DNA of 64,000 nucleotides from CAVVSD01 sp963837655 (GTDB taxonomy: Bacteria; Actinomycetota; Thermoleophilia; Solirubrobacterales; Solirubrobacteraceae), in the NCBI GenBank assembly GCA_963837655.1, contig CAWIOK010000005.1, forward strand, positions 372,001 through 436,000, given 5' to 3'. Shown here piece after piece: positions 24,375 to 31,794 of the stretch (position 1 is its first letter; each line of letters opens with the position of its first letter). The notes under the pieces are model-generated. The model was given only the letters and a program-made list of their open reading frames with translations, made no database searches and was not told where the DNA came from. A program made the position numbers and the translations under genes.

Positions 24375-25652
24375 TTGCGGTCCCACGTCAAGCCTGTGCC
24401 GGTGAGGAGGACGTCGCTCCTGCTGGGCATGGCGATGGCATTCACGTTCGCCTGGCTCCTGTCGGCTGGAGCGACGAGCTCGTTCGCGCATTCCACCGGG
24501 GACACCCCCGAGGGCAGCGAGTCGTCGCAGTCCTGGCAGTCGAGCCCCACGACGACGACGCCATCCTCCCCCGAGCAGACCTCTTCGAGCCCCGGCTCGG
24601 GCGAGCAACCGCCAGCGGATACGACCACGACGCCTGCTCCGGCGCCTACGACCACCACTCCGGACACGCCCGAGCTGATCTCGCCGCACGGGCCGTGCGG
24701 TCAGGAGGCCGAGGTCCCCGGCGTGCCGATGACTCCCGCCGGCTCGCCTGGCTGCGTCACGCCGCCGCCCGTCTGCGGTCCGACGGAGACGCCCGGCACG
24801 CAGGGCATCCCCGGTGCGCCCGGCACGCCCGGCACCTCGCCGTCGGCTTGCAACACGCCGACGCCGACGACGTGCCCGCCGGATTCGACCGGGACGCCGA
24901 CCGGCCCTGCGACGACGCCTGGCGGCATGCCGCCTGGCTGCGCGGAGACCCCGCCGACCCCGACGACGTGCCCGCCGGATTCGACCGGGACGCCGACCGG
25001 CCCGGCGACGACGCCTGGCGGCATGCCCCCTGGCTGCGCGGAGACCCCGACGACGTGCCCGCCGGATTCGACCGGGACGCCGACCGGCCCTGCGACGACG
25101 CCTGGCGGCATGCCCCCTGGCTGCGCGGAGACCCCGCCGACCCCGACGACGTGCCCGCCCGGCTCGACCGGCACGCCGACCGGCCCTGCGACGACGCCTG
25201 GCGGCATGCCTGAGGGCTGCGCGCTGATCCCGGTCTGCCCGCCCGGCTCGACCGGCACGCCGACGGGTCCCGCGACGACCCCGGGCGGCATGCCCGGCGG
25301 TTGCTCGGCGACCCCCGTCACGCCCGCCGCACCGGCCACGCCCACCGTGACCCCGGTGACGCCGGCGCCGACGCCGACGACGCCCGCGGCGGAGACCGTC
25401 GCCGGCGACACCGTCCCGACGGCCGGCCAGGGTGAGAACGAGACGACCCCGCAGGAGGGCGACGTCAAGGGTGAGACGTCCAAGGGGACGCCCACGACGA
25501 ACACCCCGGCGGCCACCGCCGCTCCGGGCCCGACCCAGGAGGCCTCGGCCGGCGAGCTGCCGTTCACCGGCATGAACGCCTGGTGGCTCGGCCTGCTCGG
25601 CGTCACCGTCGCAGGCACCGGCGTCGTGCTCCGCCGGAGGACCTCCAGCTAG
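24375..25652 (+). CDS. Sortase-anchored (LPFTG) repeat surface protein
   Basis: A 425-residue wall-anchored protein. The TTG start, 7 bases after AAGGAGG, gives an N-terminus with a signal peptide (RRTSLLLGMAMAFTFAWLL, cleavage near SFA-HS). A Ser/Thr/Pro-rich region and a short collagen-like run (GTQGIPGAPGTPGTS) follow. Five repeats of 28-32 residues each contain TCPP(D/G)STGTPTGPATTPGG with paired cysteines. The C-terminus has LPFTG, a membrane helix (WWLGLLGVTVAGTGVVL) and RRR. It is probably a Pro/Thr-rich stalk on the cell surface. The sortase is not in this window. Confidence 0.9.
   Translation: MRSHVKPVPVRRTSLLLGMAMAFTFAWLLSAGATSSFAHSTGDTPEGSESSQSWQSSPTTTTPSSPEQTSSSPGSGEQPPADTTTTPAPAPTTTTPDTPELISPHGPCGQEAEVPGVPMTPAGSPGCVTPPPVCGPTETPGTQGIPGAPGTPGTSPSACNTPTPTTCPPDSTGTPTGPATTPGGMPPGCAETPPTPTTCPPDSTGTPTGPATTPGGMPPGCAETPTTCPPDSTGTPTGPATTPGGMPPGCAETPPTPTTCPPGSTGTPTGPATTPGGMPEGCALIPVCPPGSTGTPTGPATTPGGMPGGCSATPVTPAAPATPTVTPVTPAPTPTTPAAETVAGDTVPTAGQGENETTPQEGDVKGETSKGTPTTNTPAATAAPGPTQEASAGELPFTGMNAWWLGLLGVTVAGTGVVLRRRTSS
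24873..25315 (+). repeat. Five in-frame coding repeats of the LPFTG protein
   Basis: Units begin at 24873, 24969, 25056, 25152 and 25236, with lengths of 96, 87, 96 and 84 bases before the last. Long stretches are identical at the DNA level, pointing to recent duplication. Length differences are whole codons, so the frame is kept. Confidence 0.9.
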
Positions 25653-25764
25653 TCGCACCGGCGGCCGTCGCCCGCATGGGCGGCGGCCGCGCGACGCTGA
25701 TGTCCGGTCGGCACGCCACAGTGTGCGTGGAGGATTCGGTGCATCCCCTGCGAATACGCTCAGC

Positions 25765-26547
25765 GTGCAGGCGCAAACCCCAAAGCCCCAGGCCAAGATC
25801 ATCGCGTTCGCGAACCAGAAGGGCGGCGTCGCCAAGACGACGACGACCCTGAACCTGGCCGCCGCGTTCGCCGAAGAGGGCCACCGGGTCCTGTGCGTCG
25901 ATATGGACCCGCAGGGCAACCTGACGATGTCGCAGGGGATCGATCCGGACACCCTGGACACGTCGATGTACGACGTCCTCGTCCACCGCACCCCGGTGCG
26001 TGAGGTCGTCCAGCATCGCGAGGTGGACGTCGCCTGCGCCAGCATCGACCTCGCGGGCGCCGAGATCGCGATGTCGACGATGATCGGACGCGAGCGCTCG
26101 CTGCAGAAGGCGCTGGCGCCCGTTCGCGAGGACTACGACTTCATCCTGATCGACACGCCCCCCAGTCTCGGGCTGCTGACGATCAACGCGCTCACGGCGG
26201 CGAACAAGGTGATCGTCCCCGTGCAGTGCGAGTACCTCTCCATGCGCGGGCTCATCCAACTCCAGAACACGCTGCACATGATCCGCGAGAACCTGAACCC
26301 CGAAGTCGAGATCGAGGGGATCCTCCCGACGCTCGTCGACACGCGGACGTTGCACGCGAAGGAGGCGATCGAGATCCTCGAGGAGAACTTCGGTGATCGC
26401 GTGTTCGCCTCGCGCATCCGCAAGACCGTGCGATTCGCAGAGGCTCCCGTGAAGGGGATGTCCGTGCTCAAGTACGATCCGGCCGGGAAGGCCGCGCAGG
26501 CATATCGCGACCTCGCGAAGGAGGTGCTGGCCCATGGCAACCGGTAA
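25765..26547 (+). CDS. parA: ParA/Soj-type ATPase
   Basis: A 260-residue ParA ATPase that organises DNA or cell-pole cargo. The deviant Walker A KGGVAKTT is at 19-26, followed by VDMDPQGNLT and IDTPPSLGLLTINAL. The C-terminal part includes LVDTRTLHAKEAIE. No ParB lies beside it; ftsZ starts before its stop codon instead, so this copy may serve division-site placement. The GTG at 25765 (VQAQTPKPQAK) was chosen because upstream codons lack ParA character. A GTG at 25723 is possible. Confidence 0.88.
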   Translation: MQAQTPKPQAKIIAFANQKGGVAKTTTTLNLAAAFAEEGHRVLCVDMDPQGNLTMSQGIDPDTLDTSMYDVLVHRTPVREVVQHREVDVACASIDLAGAEIAMSTMIGRERSLQKALAPVREDYDFILIDTPPSLGLLTINALTAANKVIVPVQCEYLSMRGLIQLQNTLHMIRENLNPEVEIEGILPTLVDTRTLHAKEAIEILEENFGDRVFASRIRKTVRFAEAPVKGMSVLKYDPAGKAAQAYRDLAKEVLAHGNR

Positions 26548-26557
26548 GCGAGCAAGC

Positions 26558-27863
26558 ATGCGCGAAGGCCCGTTGGCAGATCTGTTCAGAAGGACCGACG
26601 AGGTGGCCCCCGCCCCGGCGCCTGAGCCCCGCGAGGAGCCGCGTGTCCCGTCGCCCCAGGAGCGGCTGCGGCACGCGTTCTCGGCCGACATCCCCGACGA
26701 CATCATGGAGCGGCCAGTGGAGCGCGAGCCCGAGGTCTTCGAGCCCGAGGTGCGCTCGTGGGCGCCCGCGGAGCCAGAGCCGGCGTTCGCCGGCGCCCCC
26801 GTCCTGCGCGTCGTCGGCGTGGGCGGCGGCGGCGTCAACGCCGTCAACCGCATGGTCGAGGCCGGGATCACCGGCGTCGAGTTCCTCGCGGTGAACACCG
26901 ACGTCCAGTCGCTGCACGGAGTCCAACGCCGACCGCACGCTCCACATCGGCGACGCGATCACGCGCGGGCTGGGCTCCGGCTCTGACCCCGACGTCGGGC
27001 GCTCCGCCGCGACGGACGACATCGACCACATCAAGAACCTGCTCAAGGGCTCGGACATGGTGTTCGTGGCCGCGGGCGAGGGCGGCGGCACCGGCACCGG
27101 CGCTGCGCCGGTCGTGGCCCGCGTGGCCCGCGAGCTGGGCGCGCTCACCGTCGGCATCGTCACCAAGCCGTTCGGCTTCGAGGGCTCGCGCCGCCGGGAC
27201 ACCGCCGACGCCGGCATCGCCGCCCTGCGCGACGAGGTCGACACGCTCATCGTCGTCCCGAACAACCGGCTGCTCTCGGTCCTGGACCGCCAGACGTCGA
27301 TGGTCGAGGCGTTCCGCGTCGCCGACGACGTGCTGCGCCAGGGCGTGCAGGGCATCTCCGACCTCGTGACGCTGCCCGGGCTCATCAACCTGGACTTCGC
27401 CGACGTCCGCACGATCATGTCCGAGGCCGGCAACGCCCTGCTCGGCATCGGCATGGGGACCGGCGAGCGCCGCGCGATCGAGGCCGCCGAGGCGGCCGTC
27501 TCCTCGCCGCTGCTGGAGACGAGCATGGAGGGCGCGCGCAAGATCCTGCTCTCCATCACCGGTGGTCCCGACATCTCGCTGTGGGAGGTCAACGAGGCCG
27601 CGAAGGCGGTGTCTGCCGCTGCGCACCCGGACGCGAACATCATCTTCGGCGCGCTCGTCGACGAGACGCTGACCGACGCGGTGTGGGTCACCGTGGTGGC
27701 GACGGGCTACACCGGCGAGGAGGCCACACGCCGCCCGTCGGCCGTCTCGCAGTCGCGCCTGCGTGAGCCGGAGGGCGAGCCACGTGTGGAGCGGCGCCCG
27801 CGGTCGGGCGAGCGCCGTCCGGCCCCGGCGCTGGAAGTGCCGGAGTTCATGCCCCGGCGCTGA
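26558..27863 (+). CDS. ftsZ: Cell division protein FtsZ, interrupted by a one-base frameshift
   Basis: A tubulin-like GTPase that forms the division ring. Reading from MREGPLADLF, an 80-residue Pro/Glu-rich extension precedes the GTPase core (VVGVGGGGVNAVNRM, 85-99). At 26918-26919 one surplus G shifts the frame. Dropping it joins LAVNTDVQSLH to ESNADRTLHIG, GLGSGSDPDVG and the GTP signature GGGTGTG, and gives 434 residues ending in the conserved tail ALEVPEFMPRR. The frame as written stops at 26986. An ATG at 26534 inside parA is an alternative start. The break may be a sequencing error, a mutation or recoding. Confidence 0.9.
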
Positions 27864-29332
27864 TGACAGGCGGCATCGTCGCCGCCGGTCACAAGGTCAC
27901 TGCCGCGGCTGGGGCCCGTGTCCTGGCCGACGGCGGCAACGCCGTCGATGCGGCGATCGCCGCGATGCTCACGTCCTGGGTGGCCGAGCCGCTGCTCACC
28001 GGCCCAGGCGCGGGCGGCTATCTGCTCGTCGCCGGCCCCGGATGGGAGCCGACGCTGCTGGACTTCTTCGTCGCCGCGCCCGGCTTCGGGTCCAGCGCCG
28101 TGCCGTCGCCGCTCGTCGAGGTCCTCGTGGACTTCGACGGCGAGACCGAGCAGGCGTTCCACGTCGGTGCGGCGTCGTGCGGCACCTATGGCTCGCCGGC
28201 CGGGGTGGAGGCCGCGGTGCGCCGCTGGGGCTCCATGGCGCTCGCCGATCTGGCGGCGCCGGTCGCCGCGCTGGCCCACACGGGCGTGGAGGTGACGCCG
28301 GTCCAGGCCCAGCTGTTCCGGATCCTCGCCGGCATCGCGCTGACCTCGCCCGAGGGCGCGGCGACGTTCGTACCCGGCGGTCGCCCACCGCAGGCCGGGG
28401 AGCGGCTCGCGCTCCCCGAGCTGGGCGATGCGATCGCGCGTCTGGGACGCGACGGCGCGGCGCCGTTCTACACCGGCGACATCGCCGCCGCGATCGCCGC
28501 GTGGGTTGGTGATCGGGGCGGCCTGCTGACCGCTGCGGACCTCGCCGCCTACGAGGCGGTGCCGCGGGAGCCCGCGCGCGTGTCCTACCGCGGGGACAGC
28601 GTGCTCACCAACCCGCCGCCCTCGGCCGGCGGGACGCTGCTCTCGCTCGCACTCGGGCTCCTCGATCGCACCGACGGGCCGCCGAGCATCACGGACATCG
28701 TCGATGCGATGGCAACGGCCCAGGACGCGAGGACCGACACGTTCGTCCAGGGCCTCGCCGATCCCGGCTTCCTGGACCGCTTCCTGCACTCCCGGCTGGG
28801 GAGCACGACGCACATCTCCGTCGTGGACGCCGCGGGCCGCGCTGCATCGGTGACCTGCACGAACGGCGAGGGCTCGGGCATCGTGGTCCCCGGCACGGGC
28901 GTCCACGTCAACAACATCATGGGCGAGGAGGACCTGAGCCCGCTCGGCTTCCACACCGCGCCGCCCGGCCGCAGAATGCCGTCGATGATGGCGCCCACCG
29001 TGGTCCTTCGCGACGGAGAGGTCGAGCTCGTCGTCGGCAGCGCGGGCTCCAACCGCATCCGCAGCGCGCTGCTGCAGACGATCGTCGGCGTGGTCGACCA
29101 CGGCCTGGACGCGCGCGCGGCGGTCGAGGCGCCCCGCGCGCACTTCGAGAACGACCTGGTCTACGCCGAGCCGGGCGTGCCGGTGGAGGAGCTCGCCGGC
29201 CGCGAGATCGTGTCCTTCCGGTCGCGCAACCTCTTCTTCGGGGGCGTCCAGGCCGTCGTCCGCGACAGCGCCAGCGGCGCGCTCACGGGCGCCGGGGACC
29301 CGCGCCGCGGCGGCGCGGTCGCCTCGACGTGA
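27863..29332 (+). CDS. ggt: Gamma-glutamyltransferase
   Basis: An N-terminal nucleophile hydrolase that cleaves or transfers gamma-glutamyl groups of glutathione-like peptides. The 489-residue proenzyme should self-cleave before Thr315 in the STTHISVVD motif. AGHKVTAAAGARVLADGGNAVDAAIA (8-33 region) and the C-terminal PSMMAPTVVLRDG are family hallmarks. No clear signal peptide is seen, so it may be cytoplasmic, unlike most bacterial enzymes. Its ATG shares a base with the ftsZ stop (TGATG), so the two are coupled. Confidence 0.92.
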   Translation: MTGGIVAAGHKVTAAAGARVLADGGNAVDAAIAAMLTSWVAEPLLTGPGAGGYLLVAGPGWEPTLLDFFVAAPGFGSSAVPSPLVEVLVDFDGETEQAFHVGAASCGTYGSPAGVEAAVRRWGSMALADLAAPVAALAHTGVEVTPVQAQLFRILAGIALTSPEGAATFVPGGRPPQAGERLALPELGDAIARLGRDGAAPFYTGDIAAAIAAWVGDRGGLLTAADLAAYEAVPREPARVSYRGDSVLTNPPPSAGGTLLSLALGLLDRTDGPPSITDIVDAMATAQDARTDTFVQGLADPGFLDRFLHSRLGSTTHISVVDAAGRAASVTCTNGEGSGIVVPGTGVHVNNIMGEEDLSPLGFHTAPPGRRMPSMMAPTVVLRDGEVELVVGSAGSNRIRSALLQTIVGVVDHGLDARAAVEAPRAHFENDLVYAEPGVPVEELAGREIVSFRSRNLFFGGVQAVVRDSASGALTGAGDPRRGGAVAST

Positions 29333-29724
29333 AGCGGCTCGTCGTCCTCGCGGTGCTCGTCGTCGTCGCCGCCGCCGGCTGCGGCAGCCCGCCGGCGGAC
29401 CTCTTCGTCGCCGAGCGCACCGGCTCGGCGCCGGGCGCGAAGCTGGACATGCTCGTGTCCGACGGCAGCGTGCGCTGCAACGGGGGCAAGGCGCGGAAGA
29501 TCTCCAGCGCGCAGGTGCTCGAGGGCCGCGCTATCGCGACCGATCTCGCCGACGTCGAGCAGTCCGACATCCCGCCCGAGCCGCCCGGGATCTTCGCGTA
29601 CAAGGTGCGCTCGGAGTCGGGGACGATCCACTTCGTGGACCGCAACACGACGCCGATGGTGCTGCCGCACATCACGCGGCTCGTCCGCGATCTCGCGATC
29701 GGCGTCTGCGGCCTGCCGCGCTAG
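29329..29724 (+). CDS. Small lipoprotein, 131 aa
   Basis: The N-terminus is a lipoprotein signal with a hydrophobic run and an AAAGC lipobox, so Cys18 would be lipid-modified. Two further cysteines (in VRCNGG and IGVCGL) could form a disulfide. I do not recognise the mature domain. The GTG start overlaps the ggt stop as GTGA, making it the last gene of the parA-ftsZ-ggt run. Confidence 0.75.
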   Translation: MKRLVVLAVLVVVAAAGCGSPPADLFVAERTGSAPGAKLDMLVSDGSVRCNGGKARKISSAQVLEGRAIATDLADVEQSDIPPEPPGIFAYKVRSESGTIHFVDRNTTPMVLPHITRLVRDLAIGVCGLPR

Positions 29725-29939
29725 CGCGTGTCGGCCTTCAGCGTCTTGGCCAGCGCGATCGCGTCCTCGATGCCGAGGCCCAGCGACTGGCGCAGCGCGT
29801 CGGGCAGATCGCGCTCGGCGCACGCACGGACCTCGTCGCCGACACGCAGGACGTAGCGCCCTTGTCCCGACCGGTGCACCTGGATCTCCTGCCGGCGCTC
29901 CGCCGCGGTGGGACGTGGATCGTCGGAGCAGGACACCAC
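29721..29939 (-). CDS. Hypothetical small protein, 72 aa
   Basis: A short coding-like frame with high third-position GC. The middle (VHRSGQGRYVLRVGDEVRAC) predicts a small strand-rich domain, and the C-terminus is helical. GTG codons at 29939 and 29936 both could start it. Its stop overlaps that of the convergent lipoprotein gene. It follows the LON-domain gene by 48 bases and may be co-transcribed. No family recognised. Confidence 0.5.
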   Translation of the reverse strand: MVSCSDDPRPTAAERRQEIQVHRSGQGRYVLRVGDEVRACAERDLPDALRQSLGLGIEDAIALAKTLKADTR

Positions 29940-29987
29940 CCCAACAATCTCCCTTTCGCCGCCCGAGCGAACTCGGACATGCGTTGA

Positions 29988-30614
29988 CTACCCGAAGCGC
30001 ACCTTGCCGTTGGACCGCGCGCGAGCCTGTGCCCGCTCGATGAAGTCCAGGCGCTTCGTCGCGGCGCGGAAGAGCCGGAGCACCAGGCGCAGCCGGGCGT
30101 TCTCCGAGCGCAGGTCCAGCAGCCCCTGCTTGGCGTCGAGGCCGAAGTCGACCGTCGCGGCCATCGCGTAGGAGTCCATGGCGCCGAGCTCCTCGGGGGC
30201 GAGGCGGTTGTCCGTGGCCTGCTCGACAAGCTCGGCGAACGCGTCCCGGGCCGACGCGGCGGCGTCGAAGTCGGGCTCCTCCTCGGCGTCGGCCAGGAAC
30301 TCGATCGTCCCGGCCGGGTAGGGGAAGTCGTCCTGCTCGACGACCAGGCGGAAGGGCCGCGTGCCGCGCGTGACGATGTTCATGCGCCCGTCGTCCATGC
30401 GCTCGAGGACCTCGGTGACGATGCAGGCGCAGCCGATCGGCTTCGTCTCGTCCTCGGTCTGCCAGATGATCCCGAACTCCGCGTCGCTCTCGAGCACCTC
30501 GCCGATCATCGTTCGGTAGCGCTCCTCGAAGATGTGCAACGGGACGAACTCGTGCGGCAGCGCGACGATGCCGAGAGGGAACAGCGGGAAGTCCCGGACG
30601 AGTCGATCGGGCAC
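29988..30614 (-). CDS. LON N-terminal (substrate-binding) domain protein
   Basis: A 208-residue stand-alone LON-SB/PUA-like protein without protease or ATPase domain. The motif FPLFPLGIVALPHEFVPLHIFEERYRTMI (9-37 region) is the family hallmark, followed by IGCACIVTEV. Such proteins are thought to bind substrates or aid turnover; direct evidence is limited. The GTG at 30614 gives VPDRLVRDFPLFPLG, and TAGACT lies 7 bases upstream. The longer frame starting at 30653 would include that promoter element. Confidence 0.87.
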   Translation of the reverse strand: MPDRLVRDFPLFPLGIVALPHEFVPLHIFEERYRTMIGEVLESDAEFGIIWQTEDETKPIGCACIVTEVLERMDDGRMNIVTRGTRPFRLVVEQDDFPYPAGTIEFLADAEEEPDFDAAASARDAFAELVEQATDNRLAPEELGAMDSYAMAATVDFGLDAKQGLLDLRSENARLRLVLRLFRAATKRLDFIERAQARARSNGKVRFG

Positions 30615-30621
30615 GACCTGG

Positions 30622-30627
30622 AGTCTA
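30622..30627 (-). promoter_or_regulatory. Putative -10 (TAGACT) for the LON-domain gene
   Basis: TAGACT stands 7 bases before the GTG at 30614 on the minus strand; no ribosome site is visible. Confidence 0.5.
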
Positions 30628-30900
30628 GGAAGGTCCCTCGCGCCGTTCCGCACGTCCTCGACCGTCGGGCGAGAATCACCGGCCGATCTTCCTCCCGCAT
30701 GTCGATCACGGTGAGGGGGTCCCGGGCCTAGCCTTCACCTCACGTTCTGAGAAGCCCCTTCGAGTCACGGACAGCGACCTCTCCTCCCGCTCCCCCCGTG
30801 TAAGCGCTCGGTCAGGCGGACAGCCGACCAACAGTGGCCCTGACCCAGCTGCTGGTGGCGGAACCGCCGTCGGGGCCCCAGAACGCGTCGAGCAGGGCCG
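30628..30900. other. Gene-free stretch between two minus-strand genes
   Basis: No convincing coding frame. It holds GC-rich sequence upstream of the LON-domain promoter and some weak inverted repeats (for example TCAGG/CCTGA around 30810-30830). The terminator of the upstream operon starts just beyond it. Confidence 0.5.
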
Positions 30901-30950
30901 AGGGACTACCCCACAGGCGAAGACGGGACAGCTTCGCCTGTGGGGTCCCT
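30901..30950 (-). terminator. Strong hairpin terminator after the siderophore-interacting protein gene
   Basis: A perfect 15-bp stem (30908-30922 with 30932-30946, ACCCCACAGGCGAAG and its complement) closes a 9-base loop. AGGG/CCCT extends it after a bulge. It begins about 10 bases past the stop of the operon's last gene. Confidence 0.8.
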
Positions 30951-30958
30951 CACCTGCC

Positions 30959-31792
30959 TCAGACCGTTTCCAGCTCCGCGTCGGCCGCGCGGTTGAAGTC
31001 GGCCTTCTCGGCGCGCCAGGCCTCGTCGTCGCGGCCCGCCTTCCAGTAACCGGACGCGGACATCGCCTCACGCAGGACCCCGCGATCGACCACGAGGTGC
31101 CGGCGGATCTCGCGGGTGACCGCGGCCTCGCCGTGGACGAACGCGTGGACCTCGCCCTCCGGGAAGTCCAGGTCGCGGACCGCGACCGCCAGCGCATCGC
31201 CGGTGCCGTCGCCGTGCAGCCACCTGAGCCGCAGGTCGCCAGGGGTCTCGAGCGCGATCTCGTCCTCGGGCCCCGGCACCTCGATGATGACGTGCACGGG
31301 CGCGCCCGCAGGCACGAGCGGCAGCGACGCCGCGATGGCCGGCACGGCGGCGAGGTCGCCGACGAGGAGGTGCCAGGCGGCGCCGGGGCTCGGCGTGTAG
31401 CCGCCGCCGGGGCCCATGAGCTGCAGCACGTCGCCGGGCTTCGCGCCGGACGCCCAGGGGCCCGCGACACCCTCGTCGCCGTGCACGACGAAGTCGATCG
31501 TGAGGCGCAGGCGCTCCGGGTCCCAGTCACGGACCGTGTACGTGCGCACGCGCGGCCACTGCTCGCGCGGGTAGCGCTCCTTCACCTCTTCGGTGTCGAA
31601 CGGCGCGTCGTACTCCGCGCCGGGCGGCGGGATGTGGAGCTTGACGTAGTGGTCGGTGAACTCGCCGACGCCGAAGCCGTCCAGATCTTCGCCGCCGACG
31701 ACCACGCGGATGAGGTGCGGGCTCAGGTGCTCCGTCTCGAGCACGGTGGTGATCTTCGGGCGGCGCCGTGGCCGCGCAGGCGTCTCGGTCAT
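30959..31792 (-). CDS. Siderophore-interacting protein (FAD-binding ferric-siderophore reductase type)
   Basis: A 277-residue SIP/ViuB-family flavoprotein. The FAD-binding barrel has RVRTYTVRDWDPE (81-93 region) and the NAD(P)-binding part has LLVGDLAAVPAIAASLPLVP. The C-terminus holds the SIP-type AFVHGEAAVTREIRRHLVVDRG and SASGYWKAGRDDEAW. It would reduce ferric siderophores in the cytoplasm. It starts 2 bases after the dehydrogenase gene and is the last gene of that operon. No siderophore synthesis or uptake gene is nearby. Confidence 0.9.
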   Translation of the reverse strand: MTETPARPRRRPKITTVLETEHLSPHLIRVVVGGEDLDGFGVGEFTDHYVKLHIPPPGAEYDAPFDTEEVKERYPREQWPRVRTYTVRDWDPERLRLTIDFVVHGDEGVAGPWASGAKPGDVLQLMGPGGGYTPSPGAAWHLLVGDLAAVPAIAASLPLVPAGAPVHVIIEVPGPEDEIALETPGDLRLRWLHGDGTGDALAVAVRDLDFPEGEVHAFVHGEAAVTREIRRHLVVDRGVLREAMSASGYWKAGRDDEAWRAEKADFNRAADAELETV

Positions 31793-31794
31793 CG

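Noticed and set aside
24873..25315. CRISPR-like or intergenic repeat
   Set aside because: The units keep a reading frame and encode repeated protein segments inside a signal-peptide/LPFTG gene.
24348..26045. A 565-codon minus-strand frame rich in Arg/Gly across the LPFTG gene
   Set aside because: The periodic composition comes from the repeats on the plus strand, where signal peptide and LPFTG anchor are clear.
30690..30730. Iron-regulator-type (IdeR/DtxR) box near CCTAGCCTTCACC
   Set aside because: Only half matches the consensus, and it lies downstream, not upstream, of the siderophore-interacting gene.
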